Positions 36,588-45,161 of a stretch of 64,000 nt of DNA are shown here, piece by piece. Below the pieces are notes generated by a model, which was not told the origin of the DNA, searched no databases, and saw only the letters and a list, made by a program, of their open reading frames with translations. The stretch is taken from the NCBI RefSeq assembly GCF_008369445.1, contig NZ_VTWH01000005.1:186001-250000 (forward strand). Reading direction: 5' to 3'. The DNA comes from Aureimonas fodinaquatilis. Its GTDB lineage: Bacteria > Pseudomonadota > Alphaproteobacteria > Rhizobiales > Rhizobiaceae. Position numbers and translations under genes: made by a program. Position 1 is the first letter of the stretch; every line of letters starts with the position of its first letter.

Positions 36588-37217
36588 CTATATTTCGCCG
36601 CCCAACAATCTGCCGCCTCGTGTTTCAACAGCAAAGCGTATCAGGTCTGAGGTCCGCTCCAATCCGAGCTTTTCCTTGATGCGGGTGGAGGTGTTGGCAA
36701 TGGTTTTGTATGCAACGCCCAGCCCGTTTGCGATGTCCGTCAGGCTTTGACCTTCGCCCAGCATATGCAGAATTTCCAGCTCACGAGTGGACAGGCGTGA
36801 TGCCACATTCAGCCCTGCCATTTCCTGCGCACTGGCGGTTACACTGTCCACATAGGCTTCACCCCGGGCAGCCTTGCGAATGGCGGTCAGCAGTTCGTCG
36901 GAAGGCGCGCTTTTGGAAACATAAGCCAGCGCACCTTCTCGCTGGGCCGAGGTGGCATAGACAAGATCAGAATACATTGAAAACACGATAATGGCGGCCT
37001 TGGCATCGTTGGAATGCAGACGGCGGAGAACCTCCAGACCGCTGCCGCCACGCAGGTTGATATCCAGAATAATGATGTCGGGGCGCATTCGGCGGAAGGA
37101 AACAAGCGCTTCAAGCGGTGTTTCCGCCTCGGCGATCTCTTCAGGTTCAAGACTGGAAACCAGCCGCCTGACGCCATCGCGCACCACCATATGGTCATCG
37201 ACAATCAGAATTTTCAT
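36588..37217 (-). CDS. LuxR/NarL-family response regulator
   Basis: The 209-residue protein has a receiver domain (MKILIVDDHMVVRDGVRRLV, phospho-acceptor Asp52 in IIILDINLRGG, Lys in YVSKSAP). A C-terminal LuxR helix-turn-helix follows (LSTRELEILHMLGEGQSLTDIANGLGVAYKTIANTSTRIKEKL). Regulators of this type control PQQ alcohol dehydrogenase and xox/mxa genes in other methylotrophs. Control of the xox genes here is inferred from proximity. It overlaps the upstream kinase gene by four bases (ATGA), so the pair is translationally coupled. Confidence 0.92.
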   Translation of the reverse strand: MKILIVDDHMVVRDGVRRLVSSLEPEEIAEAETPLEALVSFRRMRPDIIILDINLRGGSGLEVLRRLHSNDAKAAIIVFSMYSDLVYATSAQREGALAYVSKSAPSDELLTAIRKAARGEAYVDSVTASAQEMAGLNVASRLSTRELEILHMLGEGQSLTDIANGLGVAYKTIANTSTRIKEKLGLERTSDLIRFAVETRGGRLLGGEI

Positions 37218-38569
37218 GCGGCCTCCTTGCGATACGCTGTGTTGCCGCCCGTCTGGTCATGCAGGGGAACGCAGCCCGCAACACGCAGCCCGGCCGGCAT
37301 GAGAACAGGTTCAATAGCAAGTCTGCCACCCGCTGCTTCCAGGCGTTCACGCATGCCGGAAATGCCGAATCCATGTTGAAACTGTGCACTGCCGCCACCA
37401 TTGTCCTTCACTTCAAACTCTATCTCATTGCCCTGGCGCATTAGGGAAACGTCGATGCGCGTAGGGGTGCCGTGGCGCAGCGCGTTCAGCACGGCCTCTC
37501 GCAGAACCCGCAGCAGCAGCGCTTCTGTTTCCGGATCGAGGGAACCGATCTGCATCGTCAACCCGAATCTGGTGGCCGGGTGCTGTGCCTCAAAACTGCT
37601 GATCATGTGGGTCAAAGTTTCCTGCAAACCCAGCCCAGGCAGAAGGCCAGGCCGAAGATTGCCTAATATGCGGCGCACAGCCTTGCGTGCATGGTCTGCC
37701 GCGGCGCGAATGGATGCGGCTTTGCTTTGCAGCGGTTCCGGTGCACTGGCCTGCAATGCTGTGGCATCCACATCGATGCTGAAGAGAAACGGGCCGATTT
37801 CGTCATGCAGATCACGGGCAAGTTCGGCACGTTCTTCTTCCTGCAGGCGATAGACCAGTTCACCAAGGCGGCGGTTTTCGTTTGTCATGGCCTGCAGCCG
37901 AACGGCCATGTCGTTGCAGCTTGCCGCGAGCGCCTGCACCTCCGGCGGCCCCTTGCCATCCACGCGCACGTCATATTGGCCGTCACCTATCCGCCCCATT
38001 GCGATGCGCAGCGCTTTCAGTGGTTTCAGCGATGTTCTGGCAATCACATAGACCAGCAGCAGGGAAAGGCAGACAAACAGGCTGATAATGGTCAATCCAA
38101 GGCCCAGATCGGTCCAGACATCCCGGGTGTGACTGGCCGGGTCCAGCACCAGTTCCAATGCGGAAACCGAGCCACCGGTTGTCAGCGGTACGACACTGAC
38201 AATTGCGCGCGGGGCGAAGAGGGCGGAAAACCATTCCGGCGCAGGTTGGCGCGGCAATTGCAGGTGGGAGCGGGCAATAGGCTTGCCATCGCGACCCAGA
38301 AGCGAAAGCCGCGCATGACGGTCGCTGTCGAAGGTGCGCAGGAGCGCGCGGAATTTGCCCTCGTGATCCATGGTGGCAGGCAATTCGGCAATTTGCCGTG
38401 CGATGCGGTGCTCGGCAACGATATGGGCAGAGCGCATTTCATTTTCGATGCGCTCACGCACATGCAGGCTGCTGGCAAGCCCGCCCAAAAGCAGCATTGC
38501 CGCCAGCGCGCCCAGTATTGCAACAATCAACCTTGCCTGCAAAGACACGTCCGGGCTGCCTCCCTGCAT
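37214..38569 (-). CDS. NarX-type sensor histidine kinase (HisKA_3)
   Basis: The 451-residue protein has a membrane helix near residues 12-34, a periplasmic sensor region (about 35-160) and a second helix (about 162-185). A HAMP domain, a HisKA_3 dimerisation domain with phospho-His in EERAELARDLHDEIGP, and an HATPase_c domain (LREAVLNALRHGTP, VKDNGGG, GFGISGMRERLEAAGGRL) follow. It partners the adjacent LuxR-type regulator. The signal sensed is unknown; methanol, formaldehyde or metal status would fit the location. The ATG at 38569 lacks a ribosome-binding site, while a GTG seven codons later has GGGAGG upstream. Confidence 0.92.
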   Translation of the reverse strand: MQGGSPDVSLQARLIVAILGALAAMLLLGGLASSLHVRERIENEMRSAHIVAEHRIARQIAELPATMDHEGKFRALLRTFDSDRHARLSLLGRDGKPIARSHLQLPRQPAPEWFSALFAPRAIVSVVPLTTGGSVSALELVLDPASHTRDVWTDLGLGLTIISLFVCLSLLLVYVIARTSLKPLKALRIAMGRIGDGQYDVRVDGKGPPEVQALAASCNDMAVRLQAMTNENRRLGELVYRLQEEERAELARDLHDEIGPFLFSIDVDATALQASAPEPLQSKAASIRAAADHARKAVRRILGNLRPGLLPGLGLQETLTHMISSFEAQHPATRFGLTMQIGSLDPETEALLLRVLREAVLNALRHGTPTRIDVSLMRQGNEIEFEVKDNGGGSAQFQHGFGISGMRERLEAAGGRLAIEPVLMPAGLRVAGCVPLHDQTGGNTAYRKEAA

Positions 38570-38637
38570 CCGGTAACCGGTGGTAGATTGGACTGATTAC
38601 GCCGGATTGTCACGACTTCCGAGCATTTCTGAAAGAT

Positions 38638-39831
38638 TCACAGTTTGCAGGTGCTTTCGGGTCGGTCCACACCCAGTGTGTCCAGCTCTGTTGCCTGATG
38701 CAAGAACCCTTCCTGCGGAGAAGCGGAAACTACCGACAATTCATCTCCCAGCAGCACTGGCTGGCGCAACTGCCAGTTCCAGTCCCGGAAAGTCAGCCGC
38801 TGGCCTTTGAAAGCGGCGATGGAAAAATCCGCTCCTTTGATGAAGTCGATGATGACCTCGGGATCGGCGGAATTGGTGCGTGAGGCGGCCTCGCCGACAA
38901 TGCGCACAGCGGTCCATGCCTGCATGTCACGCGGCTGCATGCGCCGGCCGGCAGCCTTTTCGAACCGGTTTTGAATCTGCGCACCGCCCCATTGCTCGCT
39001 GGCCGGGTGCCATGATGCCGGAACAAGCCCGGATGTTCCGGCAACCGGGCGCGGTATCCATGTGTGCCATGGAATATAGGTGCCAAAAACTTCGCTCTCA
39101 TCGGCCACCAGCACAACATCATGATCTGGCAGGCCCTGCATGAACACGGGTATCTGCCGCTGCACCTGCGCTTGCCCGGAATCGGTTGCACGGGCGCCGC
39201 CTGCATCCTCAAAGATTCGCTCTTCCAGTATATTGCCACCAAACTTTGTGGCGGAGTTCTTCATTGCCTCGGCGAACTGCTGGTCAGGCTCGTGCTCTCC
39301 GGCCACCAGAACCCAGTTGCGCCATTGCTTCCACATCAGATACTGCGCCAGCGCATCCGTCAGCATGGAACGGGACGGCGCGGTGTGCAGCATATTGGCC
39401 CGGCAATTTTCGTCGCGCAGTGAATCGTCGGTGGCGCCGGCGTTCAGAATTGTTGCGCCGGCTCCCTTGGCCATATCGGCAACTTTCAGCGTATCGGCGG
39501 CTGAAAGGTCGGTGAGAATGAAGTTGTTGCCGGCATCCAGCAATTCCTGCATGGCGGGGCCGACATCCTCACCAGGCTTGTGGGTGGAAACCGACAGCTC
39601 GAACGTCTGTCCCATGAACTGCCCGGTGGTGTTGTTGTCAGCTATGGCAAGATCGGCTCCATCAACCCCGATGGATTCCGGCGGAATGTTCAGCGCTGAA
39701 AGTGCCAGCACCGGCTCATAGCTGCGCAAGAAGCCAATCTTGATTGTTTGTGGCTCTGGGGTTTGCGCCTGTGCTGAAAATGCTGCCAGACCCGCTATGA
39801 GAGTTACGGCAAATTTTGCGCTGGTTTTCAT
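38638..39831 (-). CDS. Periplasmic binding protein of the PQQ-dependent alcohol dehydrogenase ABC system
   Basis: The 397-residue secreted protein has a signal peptide (KFAVTLIAGLAAFSAQAQ) and a type I periplasmic-binding (branched-chain amino acid-like) fold: IKIGFLRSYEPVLALSALNIPPESIG, NNFILTDLSAADTLKVADMAKGAGATILNAGA, MLTDALAQYLMWKQWRNWVLVAGEHEPDQQF. This is the binding-protein family specific to PQQ dehydrogenase clusters, and the cognate ATPase and permease are 4-6 kb away. The ATG at 39831 with GGAGG upstream is chosen over one five codons earlier. It is upstream of, and transcribed toward, the two-component genes. Confidence 0.9.
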   Translation of the reverse strand: MKTSAKFAVTLIAGLAAFSAQAQTPEPQTIKIGFLRSYEPVLALSALNIPPESIGVDGADLAIADNNTTGQFMGQTFELSVSTHKPGEDVGPAMQELLDAGNNFILTDLSAADTLKVADMAKGAGATILNAGATDDSLRDENCRANMLHTAPSRSMLTDALAQYLMWKQWRNWVLVAGEHEPDQQFAEAMKNSATKFGGNILEERIFEDAGGARATDSGQAQVQRQIPVFMQGLPDHDVVLVADESEVFGTYIPWHTWIPRPVAGTSGLVPASWHPASEQWGGAQIQNRFEKAAGRRMQPRDMQAWTAVRIVGEAASRTNSADPEVIIDFIKGADFSIAAFKGQRLTFRDWNWQLRQPVLLGDELSVVSASPQEGFLHQATELDTLGVDRPESTCKL

Positions 39832-39854
39832 TCCAAAAGCCTCCATCTGCGCTT

Positions 39855-39953
39855 AGACAGTTTCAGGCGATTTCATGATCGCTCAAAACAGTGCAACTCT
39901 TTGCTTCGCCGCATTGTCTTGTCGCTGACGCTGTTGCGCTTCAATGAGAAATG
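39855..39953 (-). repeat. Dispersed double-hairpin repeat, copy 8
   Basis: On the minus strand from 39953 it reads GGGCATTTCTCATTGAAGCGC...GCGACAAGACAATGCGGCGAAGC, then the second hairpin GATCATGAAATCGCCTGAAAC. It lies in the divergent region between the binding-protein gene and the H4MPT island. Confidence 0.8.
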
Positions 39954-40097
39954 CCCAAGCCCCCAGCAAGTCGGAAATACTGGCGGGTGACAAGGCGATT
40001 TTTTCCCGTTTTGCGTTTGGGGGGCATCTTGCCGCTGGCACTGGTGGCATGGGCAGGGCAAGATGGCGACAACTGCCGAAATGTGAAGAGACCGCCC

Positions 40098-41141
40098 GTG
40101 GCAAAAATGCTGGTAAGTGTGCGCAATGTGGATGAAGCGGTGCTGGCGCTCCACAATGGCGCGGATATTATAGACCTGAAAGAGCCTGGGCAGGGCGCTT
40201 TGGGGGCTGTTGGCGCGGAAATGCTGGCGGCTGTGCAAGCAGAAATTGCGGGGCGCAGGCCAGTTTCCGCCGTGGCTGGAGATCTCCCGATGGACCCGGC
40301 GGTCATAACGCCTGCAGTGCAGGCAAGGGCGGCGGCAGATTTTGTCAAAATCGGCTTTTTCCCGGCAGAGCGTGAAGCCTGGGAGGCAGTTTGTGCCGAT
40401 CTGGCCGCAAAGACGCCTGGCATTGCCAAAGTGGCAGTGTTTTTTGGTGAGGATGGGGTGGACCCCGACTTCATGCCGATATTGCATCAGGCAGGCTTCA
40501 CGGGAGCCATGCTGGACACCCGTACAAAAGATGGCCGTCGTCTGCTGGACCACATGTCGCTGGCAGCGTTGCGGCATTTTGTTGATGCTGCCAGCGCTGC
40601 GGGTTTGCAAACCGGGCTTGCCGGCTCGCTGGAAGCACCAGATGTCGCGCGGTTGCTGCCACTTGCGCCAGACTATTTGGGGTTCCGCGGTGCCTTGACG
40701 GCGGGTGAGCGCGCGGGTGAGCTCGCTGCGGAAAAGGTCAAAGCCATGTCAGCGCTGTTCAAGCCGATTATGGTCAACGAGGCCAGCCAGACAGACCGCG
40801 TGTTCATCCGCGATTTTGTGCAGAATATGGAAATTGGTGCCTATGGCTTTGAGCGCGGGCGCAAGCAGCAGGTGCGGTTCACTATCGAGGCGGATGTTCT
40901 GCGCGTATCCCGCCAGCCGGAAAGCATGGGCGATGTCTATTCTTATGATGTGATGATGGACGCAGTTGCGCAGATCGCAGAGCGCGGCCACACCGATCTG
41001 GTTGAAACTTTGGCCGAAGAACTGGCAGCAACCATTCTGGCAGACTCGCGTGTGGTTGAAGTCACGGTGCGGGTGGAAAAGCTGGACCTTGGTCCTGCTT
41101 CCGCAGGCATCGAGATTCGCCGCAAATGCGAAAGACTATGA
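40098..41141 (+). CDS. MfnB-like (5-formylfuran-3-yl)methyl phosphate synthase fused to a dihydroneopterin aldolase (FolB) domain
   Basis: The N-terminal ~225 residues match the MfnB (DUF556) family: MLVSVRNVDEAVLALHNGADIIDLKEPGQGALGAV, AADFVKIGFFP, GAMLDTRTKDGRRLLDHM. MfnB condenses two glyceraldehyde-3-phosphates into the furan precursor of methanofuran/methylofuran. The C-terminal ~120 residues (DRVFIRDFVQNMEIGAYGFERGRKQQVRFTIEADV...) are a FolB-type domain, which cleaves dihydroneopterin in pterin synthesis. One protein therefore may serve both cofactors of the island. The start is GTG at 40098 with AAGAGA upstream; an ATG three codons later is the alternative. Confidence 0.88.
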   Translation: MAKMLVSVRNVDEAVLALHNGADIIDLKEPGQGALGAVGAEMLAAVQAEIAGRRPVSAVAGDLPMDPAVITPAVQARAAADFVKIGFFPAEREAWEAVCADLAAKTPGIAKVAVFFGEDGVDPDFMPILHQAGFTGAMLDTRTKDGRRLLDHMSLAALRHFVDAASAAGLQTGLAGSLEAPDVARLLPLAPDYLGFRGALTAGERAGELAAEKVKAMSALFKPIMVNEASQTDRVFIRDFVQNMEIGAYGFERGRKQQVRFTIEADVLRVSRQPESMGDVYSYDVMMDAVAQIAERGHTDLVETLAEELAATILADSRVVEVTVRVEKLDLGPASAGIEIRRKCERL

Positions 41142-41309
41142 TGCACTGCAGCATAGAAGTGATCGGCTAAGTTATTGCAGTTCGGTGGAAAAAGGCGAAA
41201 GAGTGGCAGCTAATCGGTTATCCAAAACCGTGGGTTAACTTTTCCGGGTCGAGCCAGCCTGCTTTGCATGCTTTGCTTCCCGAGCATTTGTGCTGAAGGA
41301 GTAGCCGAT

Positions 41310-41966
41310 TTGAAAGAGCTGCTGATTATCAAGGTAGGTGGTAGCTCGATTTCTTCTCCCGACCTGAAGGTGTGGATTGAAAGTATCGAGCAAACGATTC
41401 GACCGGTGGTGCTTGTGCCCGGTGGGGGGCCGTTTGCAGACACTGTGCGACGATATCAGAAAGTTATCGGCTTTGATGATGATGCAGCGCACCATATGGC
41501 AATTCTGGCGATGGAACAGTTTGGCCGTGCAATTGTGAGCCTAGGCAACCGACTGGTGGCAGTTGCCACCAAGGAAGCAATTCGCAAGGCATTGTCTGAA
41601 AACAAGATACCGGTGTGGATGCCGGCCAAGCTGGCGCTGCGTGCGGGAGAAATTGGCCGAAACTGGAGTGTTACCTCAGACAGCCTTGCCGCCTGGCTGG
41701 CTGGCCAGTTTTCCGGTTGCTCGCTGTGCCTGATCAAACAGCTTGATCTGCCTGAAGGTTCAACCTTGCATGCGATTTCCAGAGCCGGGGTGGTGGATCA
41801 GGCGTTTGCACGGCTGCTGCATGAAGAAACCGCGGTTTACATTGCCGGGCCGGGTGATTTGCGGCTGGCCGGACGCAGGCTGGCCATCGGCAATGTGCCG
41901 GGGCACGCAATTGTGCGCGATGACAAATCGGGCAATGGCGGATCGGTGGCCGAAGCGGCGGAGTAG
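41310..41966 (+). CDS. Amino acid kinase superfamily protein, MfnE-like
   Basis: The 218-residue protein has the amino acid kinase fold: LLIIKVGGSSISSPDLKVW, VVLVPGGGPFADTVRRYQ, and a late nucleotide-site segment CLIKQLDLPEGSTLHAISRAGVVD. In archaea MfnE of this superfamily phosphorylates the aminomethylfuran phosphate in methanofuran synthesis. Location between MfnB and a DHPS-like gene supports an equivalent role. No ATG fits; a TTG at 41310 with AAGGAG upstream is the best start. No clear promoter is seen in the 168-base gap upstream. Confidence 0.78.
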   Translation: MKELLIIKVGGSSISSPDLKVWIESIEQTIRPVVLVPGGGPFADTVRRYQKVIGFDDDAAHHMAILAMEQFGRAIVSLGNRLVAVATKEAIRKALSENKIPVWMPAKLALRAGEIGRNWSVTSDSLAAWLAGQFSGCSLCLIKQLDLPEGSTLHAISRAGVVDQAFARLLHEETAVYIAGPGDLRLAGRRLAIGNVPGHAIVRDDKSGNGGSVAEAAE

Positions 41967-41974
41967 GCGGTCAG

Positions 41975-43411
41975 GTGCAGATGCAGGGGCCGTTTTCGGG
42001 GCAGAAACTGCTTTTTCTGACTGGGCATCTTGCCTTGCAGCGTTTGCACAAGGTGCTTGCCGAATTGCCGGAGCCGGATTTCACCCACACAGTGGTGGAT
42101 ATTGGCGTTAAAGTTGCAGCGCTGATGACCGGCGAAATCATTGAACGGCGGCTGCCTCGACCGGTAGACGCCACGCTGGTTGTTGTGCCGGGTCGTTGCC
42201 GCGCCGATCTCGACCGTTTGGCCAGGCATTTCGGCCTGCCTTTTGTGCGCGGGCCGGACGAGATTGCTGACTTGCCGGAATTTCTGGGCCGCAAAGGGGG
42301 CAAGCCGGATCTGTCGCAGCACGATATGCGCATTTTTTCCGAAATTGTGGATGCCTCTGCGTTGACACCGGGCGAAATCTTGCGGCGCGCGCTGGCCATG
42401 CGGGCTGCAGGCGCGGATGTTATCGACCTTGGCTGCCTGCCGGATACGCCATTTCCGCATCTCGAAAAGTCAATCGCCCTTTTGAAACAGGCGGGGCTGA
42501 CTGTCAGTGTGGACAGTGCCGACCGCAATGAGCTGCTGCGTGCCAACCGCGCCGGGGCGGATTATCTTCTGAGCCTGCATGAGAACAGCCTGGACGTGGC
42601 GTTGGAGGGAAATGCGGTTCCAGTGCTGATACCGGAAGAGCCGCGCGACCTGGACTCTCTGCTGCGGGCGATGGACAAAGCGGAGGCAATGGGGCTGAAT
42701 TTCATTGCAGACCCGGTTCTTGACCCGATACATTTTGGTTTTTCCGCATCGCTGGCACGCTATCACCGCTTGCATGAACTGCGTCCGGGCGTCGATGTGA
42801 TGATGGGGACGGGCAATCTGACAGAGCTGACGCAGGCCGACACGTCCGGCATTACGGCAATGTTGCTGGGTATTGCCTCGGAACTGTCGATTAACAATCT
42901 TCTGGTTGTCCATGTCAGCGCGCACACAAGAGCAACTTTGCAGGAACATGACCTCGCGCGGCGCATCATGTTTGCTGCAAAGGCGGATGGCGCATTGCCA
43001 AAGGGCTATAGTGCGGGCCTTTCACAGGTTCACGATATCAAACCCTTTGCCAACACCTCTGCCGAAATTGCCGAACAGGCCGCCATGGTTCGTGATCGCA
43101 ATTACCGGATCGAAACTGCGGAAGACGGCATTCACCTCTACACGCGGGGCATGCATGTGGTTGAGCAGAACGCGTTTGCAGCTTTCCCGCATCTTGAAGT
43201 CAAGGATGATCCTGCACATGCCTTTTACCTTGGAGCAGAATTGCAGCGGGCTGAAATTGCCTGGCGGCTTGGCAAAAGATTTGCACAGGACGAGCCGTTG
43301 AATTTTGGCGTGGCAACACCGGAGGATGCGCAGGAAGATCGCACGAGGCTGGCAGAAGCGGGGCACACCTTGAAGGCCGGAAAAGACAAGTCCGGGAAGG
43401 ATGAGGCATGA
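41975..43411 (+). CDS. DUF6513 dihydropteroate synthase-like protein of the H4MPT island
   Basis: The 478-residue protein has an N-terminal Rossmann-like part (LLFLTGHLALQRLHKVLAELP...). A TIM-barrel, pterin-binding-type domain follows from about residue 125: RIFSEIVDASALTPGEILRRALAMRAAGADVIDLGCLPDTPFPHLEKSIALL, GLTVSVDSADRNELLRANRAGADYLLSL. Homologues occur in methanogens and H4MPT methylotrophs and are thought to act in H4MPT synthesis; the step is not proven. GTG at 41975 or ATG at 41981 are both plausible starts. The last four bases overlap the DUF447 gene. Confidence 0.83.
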   Translation: MQMQGPFSGQKLLFLTGHLALQRLHKVLAELPEPDFTHTVVDIGVKVAALMTGEIIERRLPRPVDATLVVVPGRCRADLDRLARHFGLPFVRGPDEIADLPEFLGRKGGKPDLSQHDMRIFSEIVDASALTPGEILRRALAMRAAGADVIDLGCLPDTPFPHLEKSIALLKQAGLTVSVDSADRNELLRANRAGADYLLSLHENSLDVALEGNAVPVLIPEEPRDLDSLLRAMDKAEAMGLNFIADPVLDPIHFGFSASLARYHRLHELRPGVDVMMGTGNLTELTQADTSGITAMLLGIASELSINNLLVVHVSAHTRATLQEHDLARRIMFAAKADGALPKGYSAGLSQVHDIKPFANTSAEIAEQAAMVRDRNYRIETAEDGIHLYTRGMHVVEQNAFAAFPHLEVKDDPAHAFYLGAELQRAEIAWRLGKRFAQDEPLNFGVATPEDAQEDRTRLAEAGHTLKAGKDKSGKDEA

Positions 43412-43986
43412 TCCGCGAAGTGATTTTGACCACGGTTAGCAGCGCGGGCGAGGCACATATCGCACCTTTGGGATTGGTGCAGGCGCACGAGAGTGACAAC
43501 CGCCATTGGATCATAGCGCCGTTTGCGCCATCCCGAACACTCGACAATATTGCAGTCAGCCGCATTGCCATTGCCAATTATACCGATGATCCGTTGATCT
43601 TTGCCGGATGCCTGACCGGGCGCAAGGACTGGCCACTAACGTCCGTGCCGGGTGTGGCAGTGCCGAGGCTGAGTGCGGCGCTGGCGCATGATGTGTTGCA
43701 AGTGGAGGCGGTGGAAGACCACGCACAAAGGCCGCGCTTCACCTGCGTCATTGTTCAATCCGCCACGCATGCACCGTTTACGGGCATGAACCGGGCGCGC
43801 TCGGCGATATTGGAACTGGCAATTCTGGTTTCACGGCTGCACATCCTGCCAAAGCAAAAGGTGCAGGCGGAAATTGCCTATCTATCAATCGGGCTGGAGA
43901 AAACCGCCGGCCCGAACGAGCAACTGGCGTGGCAATGGCTGATGGAGCGGGTGAACGCATTTTACGGCACAGATGGCCTGAAGTGA
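43408..43986 (+). CDS. DUF447 family protein of the H4MPT island
   Basis: The 192-residue protein starts MIREVILTTVSSAGEAHIAPLGLVQ. It contains RIAIANYTDDPLIFAGCLTG, FTCVIVQSATHAPFTGMNRARSAILELAILVSRL and a helical C terminus, matching the DUF447 family with a split-barrel flavin-binding-like fold. The family occurs in methanogens and H4MPT-using bacteria; its function is unknown. The ATGA overlap with the preceding gene shows translational coupling, and it ends the plus-strand cofactor unit. Confidence 0.82.
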   Translation: MIREVILTTVSSAGEAHIAPLGLVQAHESDNRHWIIAPFAPSRTLDNIAVSRIAIANYTDDPLIFAGCLTGRKDWPLTSVPGVAVPRLSAALAHDVLQVEAVEDHAQRPRFTCVIVQSATHAPFTGMNRARSAILELAILVSRLHILPKQKVQAEIAYLSIGLEKTAGPNEQLAWQWLMERVNAFYGTDGLK

Positions 43987-44074
43987 TCTTTCAATCAGGT
44001 CAGGCAATCCGACCCTTTGATCTGACGTCTCGTCTTGCCGTTGAGATGATCATGTTTCAACAAGAAATGCTTCA
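43985..44074 (-). repeat. Dispersed double-hairpin repeat, copy 9
   Basis: On the minus strand it begins TGAAGCATTTCTTGTTGAAAC at 44074 and runs to GGCAAGACGAGACGTC and a degenerate second hairpin. The TGA is the stop codon of the hydantoinase-like gene. It separates two convergent genes. Confidence 0.75.
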
Positions 44075-45091
44075 GGTCTGGATCGCTGCCAGCGCTACAG
44101 CCGGCGCGGCGCGACTGGCCGCTTCCCGCAATGTGGCCCGGCAGTCTGCAAGATCCGCAAAATCGACGACGCCCCTGTCCAGCCGCGCTGCCAGACGGCG
44201 CAGCAATGGTCTGCCGGAGCCCGCCAGGATCAATGGTGCATCTGCTGCAATGTCCCCGCGCGACAGAACCTGCAACGCCGCATCGTGAATTCGGCGAAGC
44301 TGCGCTTCGGCAAAGGCTCCGGCAACAGCGGTCCATTCTTCCGACGTGGCATCATCCGCGTCATGGCCCAGCATTCGCGCCAGCCTTGCACGGCTTGCTG
44401 CCTGTGATTTGTCCCGCCCGTCGGCGCTGGGCATCTGGTCGTCTGTCTCGTCAAAATTGCCGATCAGCCTCTGTGCATCGGCCATGGTGGCAAAATGTTC
44501 TGCCATAACCGGGGCAGCCCTGCCCCTGAATGGCACATTCAGAGCAACAGCCATCAGGCTGGTGCGTGTAAAGCCCTGATAAACCAGCTCTCCAGCCGCC
44601 AGCCGTTCAGCATCCGTGTAGCCGATGTTGCAGATTTGCCCTCCCGAAACCGGCACAATGTCGGTGGTGGTGGAGCCCATATCCACCAACAGGCCCTGTT
44701 GCAGCCTGCTGGCTACCAGTGCGGCACTGGCATGCCAGTTGGCGGAACCAACCAGCGCGGCAAACTCTGTTGCCCTCTGTGGCGGAACAAGGCCCTTTTC
44801 ACCCGCATAAATCGCCAGATCCGGGCCCAGTCGCCTTTCCAGGCAATGCGTCAGCTGCTGCACACCCGCCAGCCGGTCAGGAAAAATATCTGCCAGTTCG
44901 CCGGTCATTGTCAGCCTGTGAGCTGCCACCGGGCCAGTCTGTGCAAGAATGTTGGTCAGGGCGGTTTCAAGATGGTCCAACCCCAGCCACAAGGGGGAGG
45001 GCTCCTGCCAGACTCCGACAATTCTTCCTTCGTCATGCAAGGCGGCTTTCAAATGCGCGCCGCCGACATCCCACCCCAATCGTCTTGTCAT
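44072..45091 (-). CDS. H4MPT-linked C1 transfer pathway protein (hydantoinase/oxoprolinase-like)
   Basis: The 339-residue protein has an actin/hexokinase-like ATPase fold: MTRRLGWDVGGAHLKAALHDEG, GLLVDMGSTTTDIVPVSGGQI, LILAGSGRPLLRRLAA. This is the family annotated as H4MPT-linked C1 transfer pathway protein, restricted to methanogens and H4MPT methylotrophs. A role in methylofuran or H4MPT synthesis is likely, but the reaction is not certain. The ATG at 45091 follows a GGGGGG ribosome-binding site; an upstream in-frame extension of 20 residues is rejected. Its TGA stop is inside a repeat copy. Confidence 0.85.
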   Translation of the reverse strand: MTRRLGWDVGGAHLKAALHDEGRIVGVWQEPSPLWLGLDHLETALTNILAQTGPVAAHRLTMTGELADIFPDRLAGVQQLTHCLERRLGPDLAIYAGEKGLVPPQRATEFAALVGSANWHASAALVASRLQQGLLVDMGSTTTDIVPVSGGQICNIGYTDAERLAAGELVYQGFTRTSLMAVALNVPFRGRAAPVMAEHFATMADAQRLIGNFDETDDQMPSADGRDKSQAASRARLARMLGHDADDATSEEWTAVAGAFAEAQLRRIHDAALQVLSRGDIAADAPLILAGSGRPLLRRLAARLDRGVVDFADLADCRATLREAASRAAPAVALAAIQT

Positions 45092-45161
45092 GTCCCCCCA
45101 ACCCGACAATTCGCAATCGTCGCAGCTTACATCAGCCCTTCGCCGCCGCATACCGCATTAC

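Noticed and set aside
38618-38637. GAGCATTTCTGAAAG as a possible further copy of the dispersed repeat
   Set aside because: Only the first dozen bases match; neither the inner palindrome nor the second hairpin is present.
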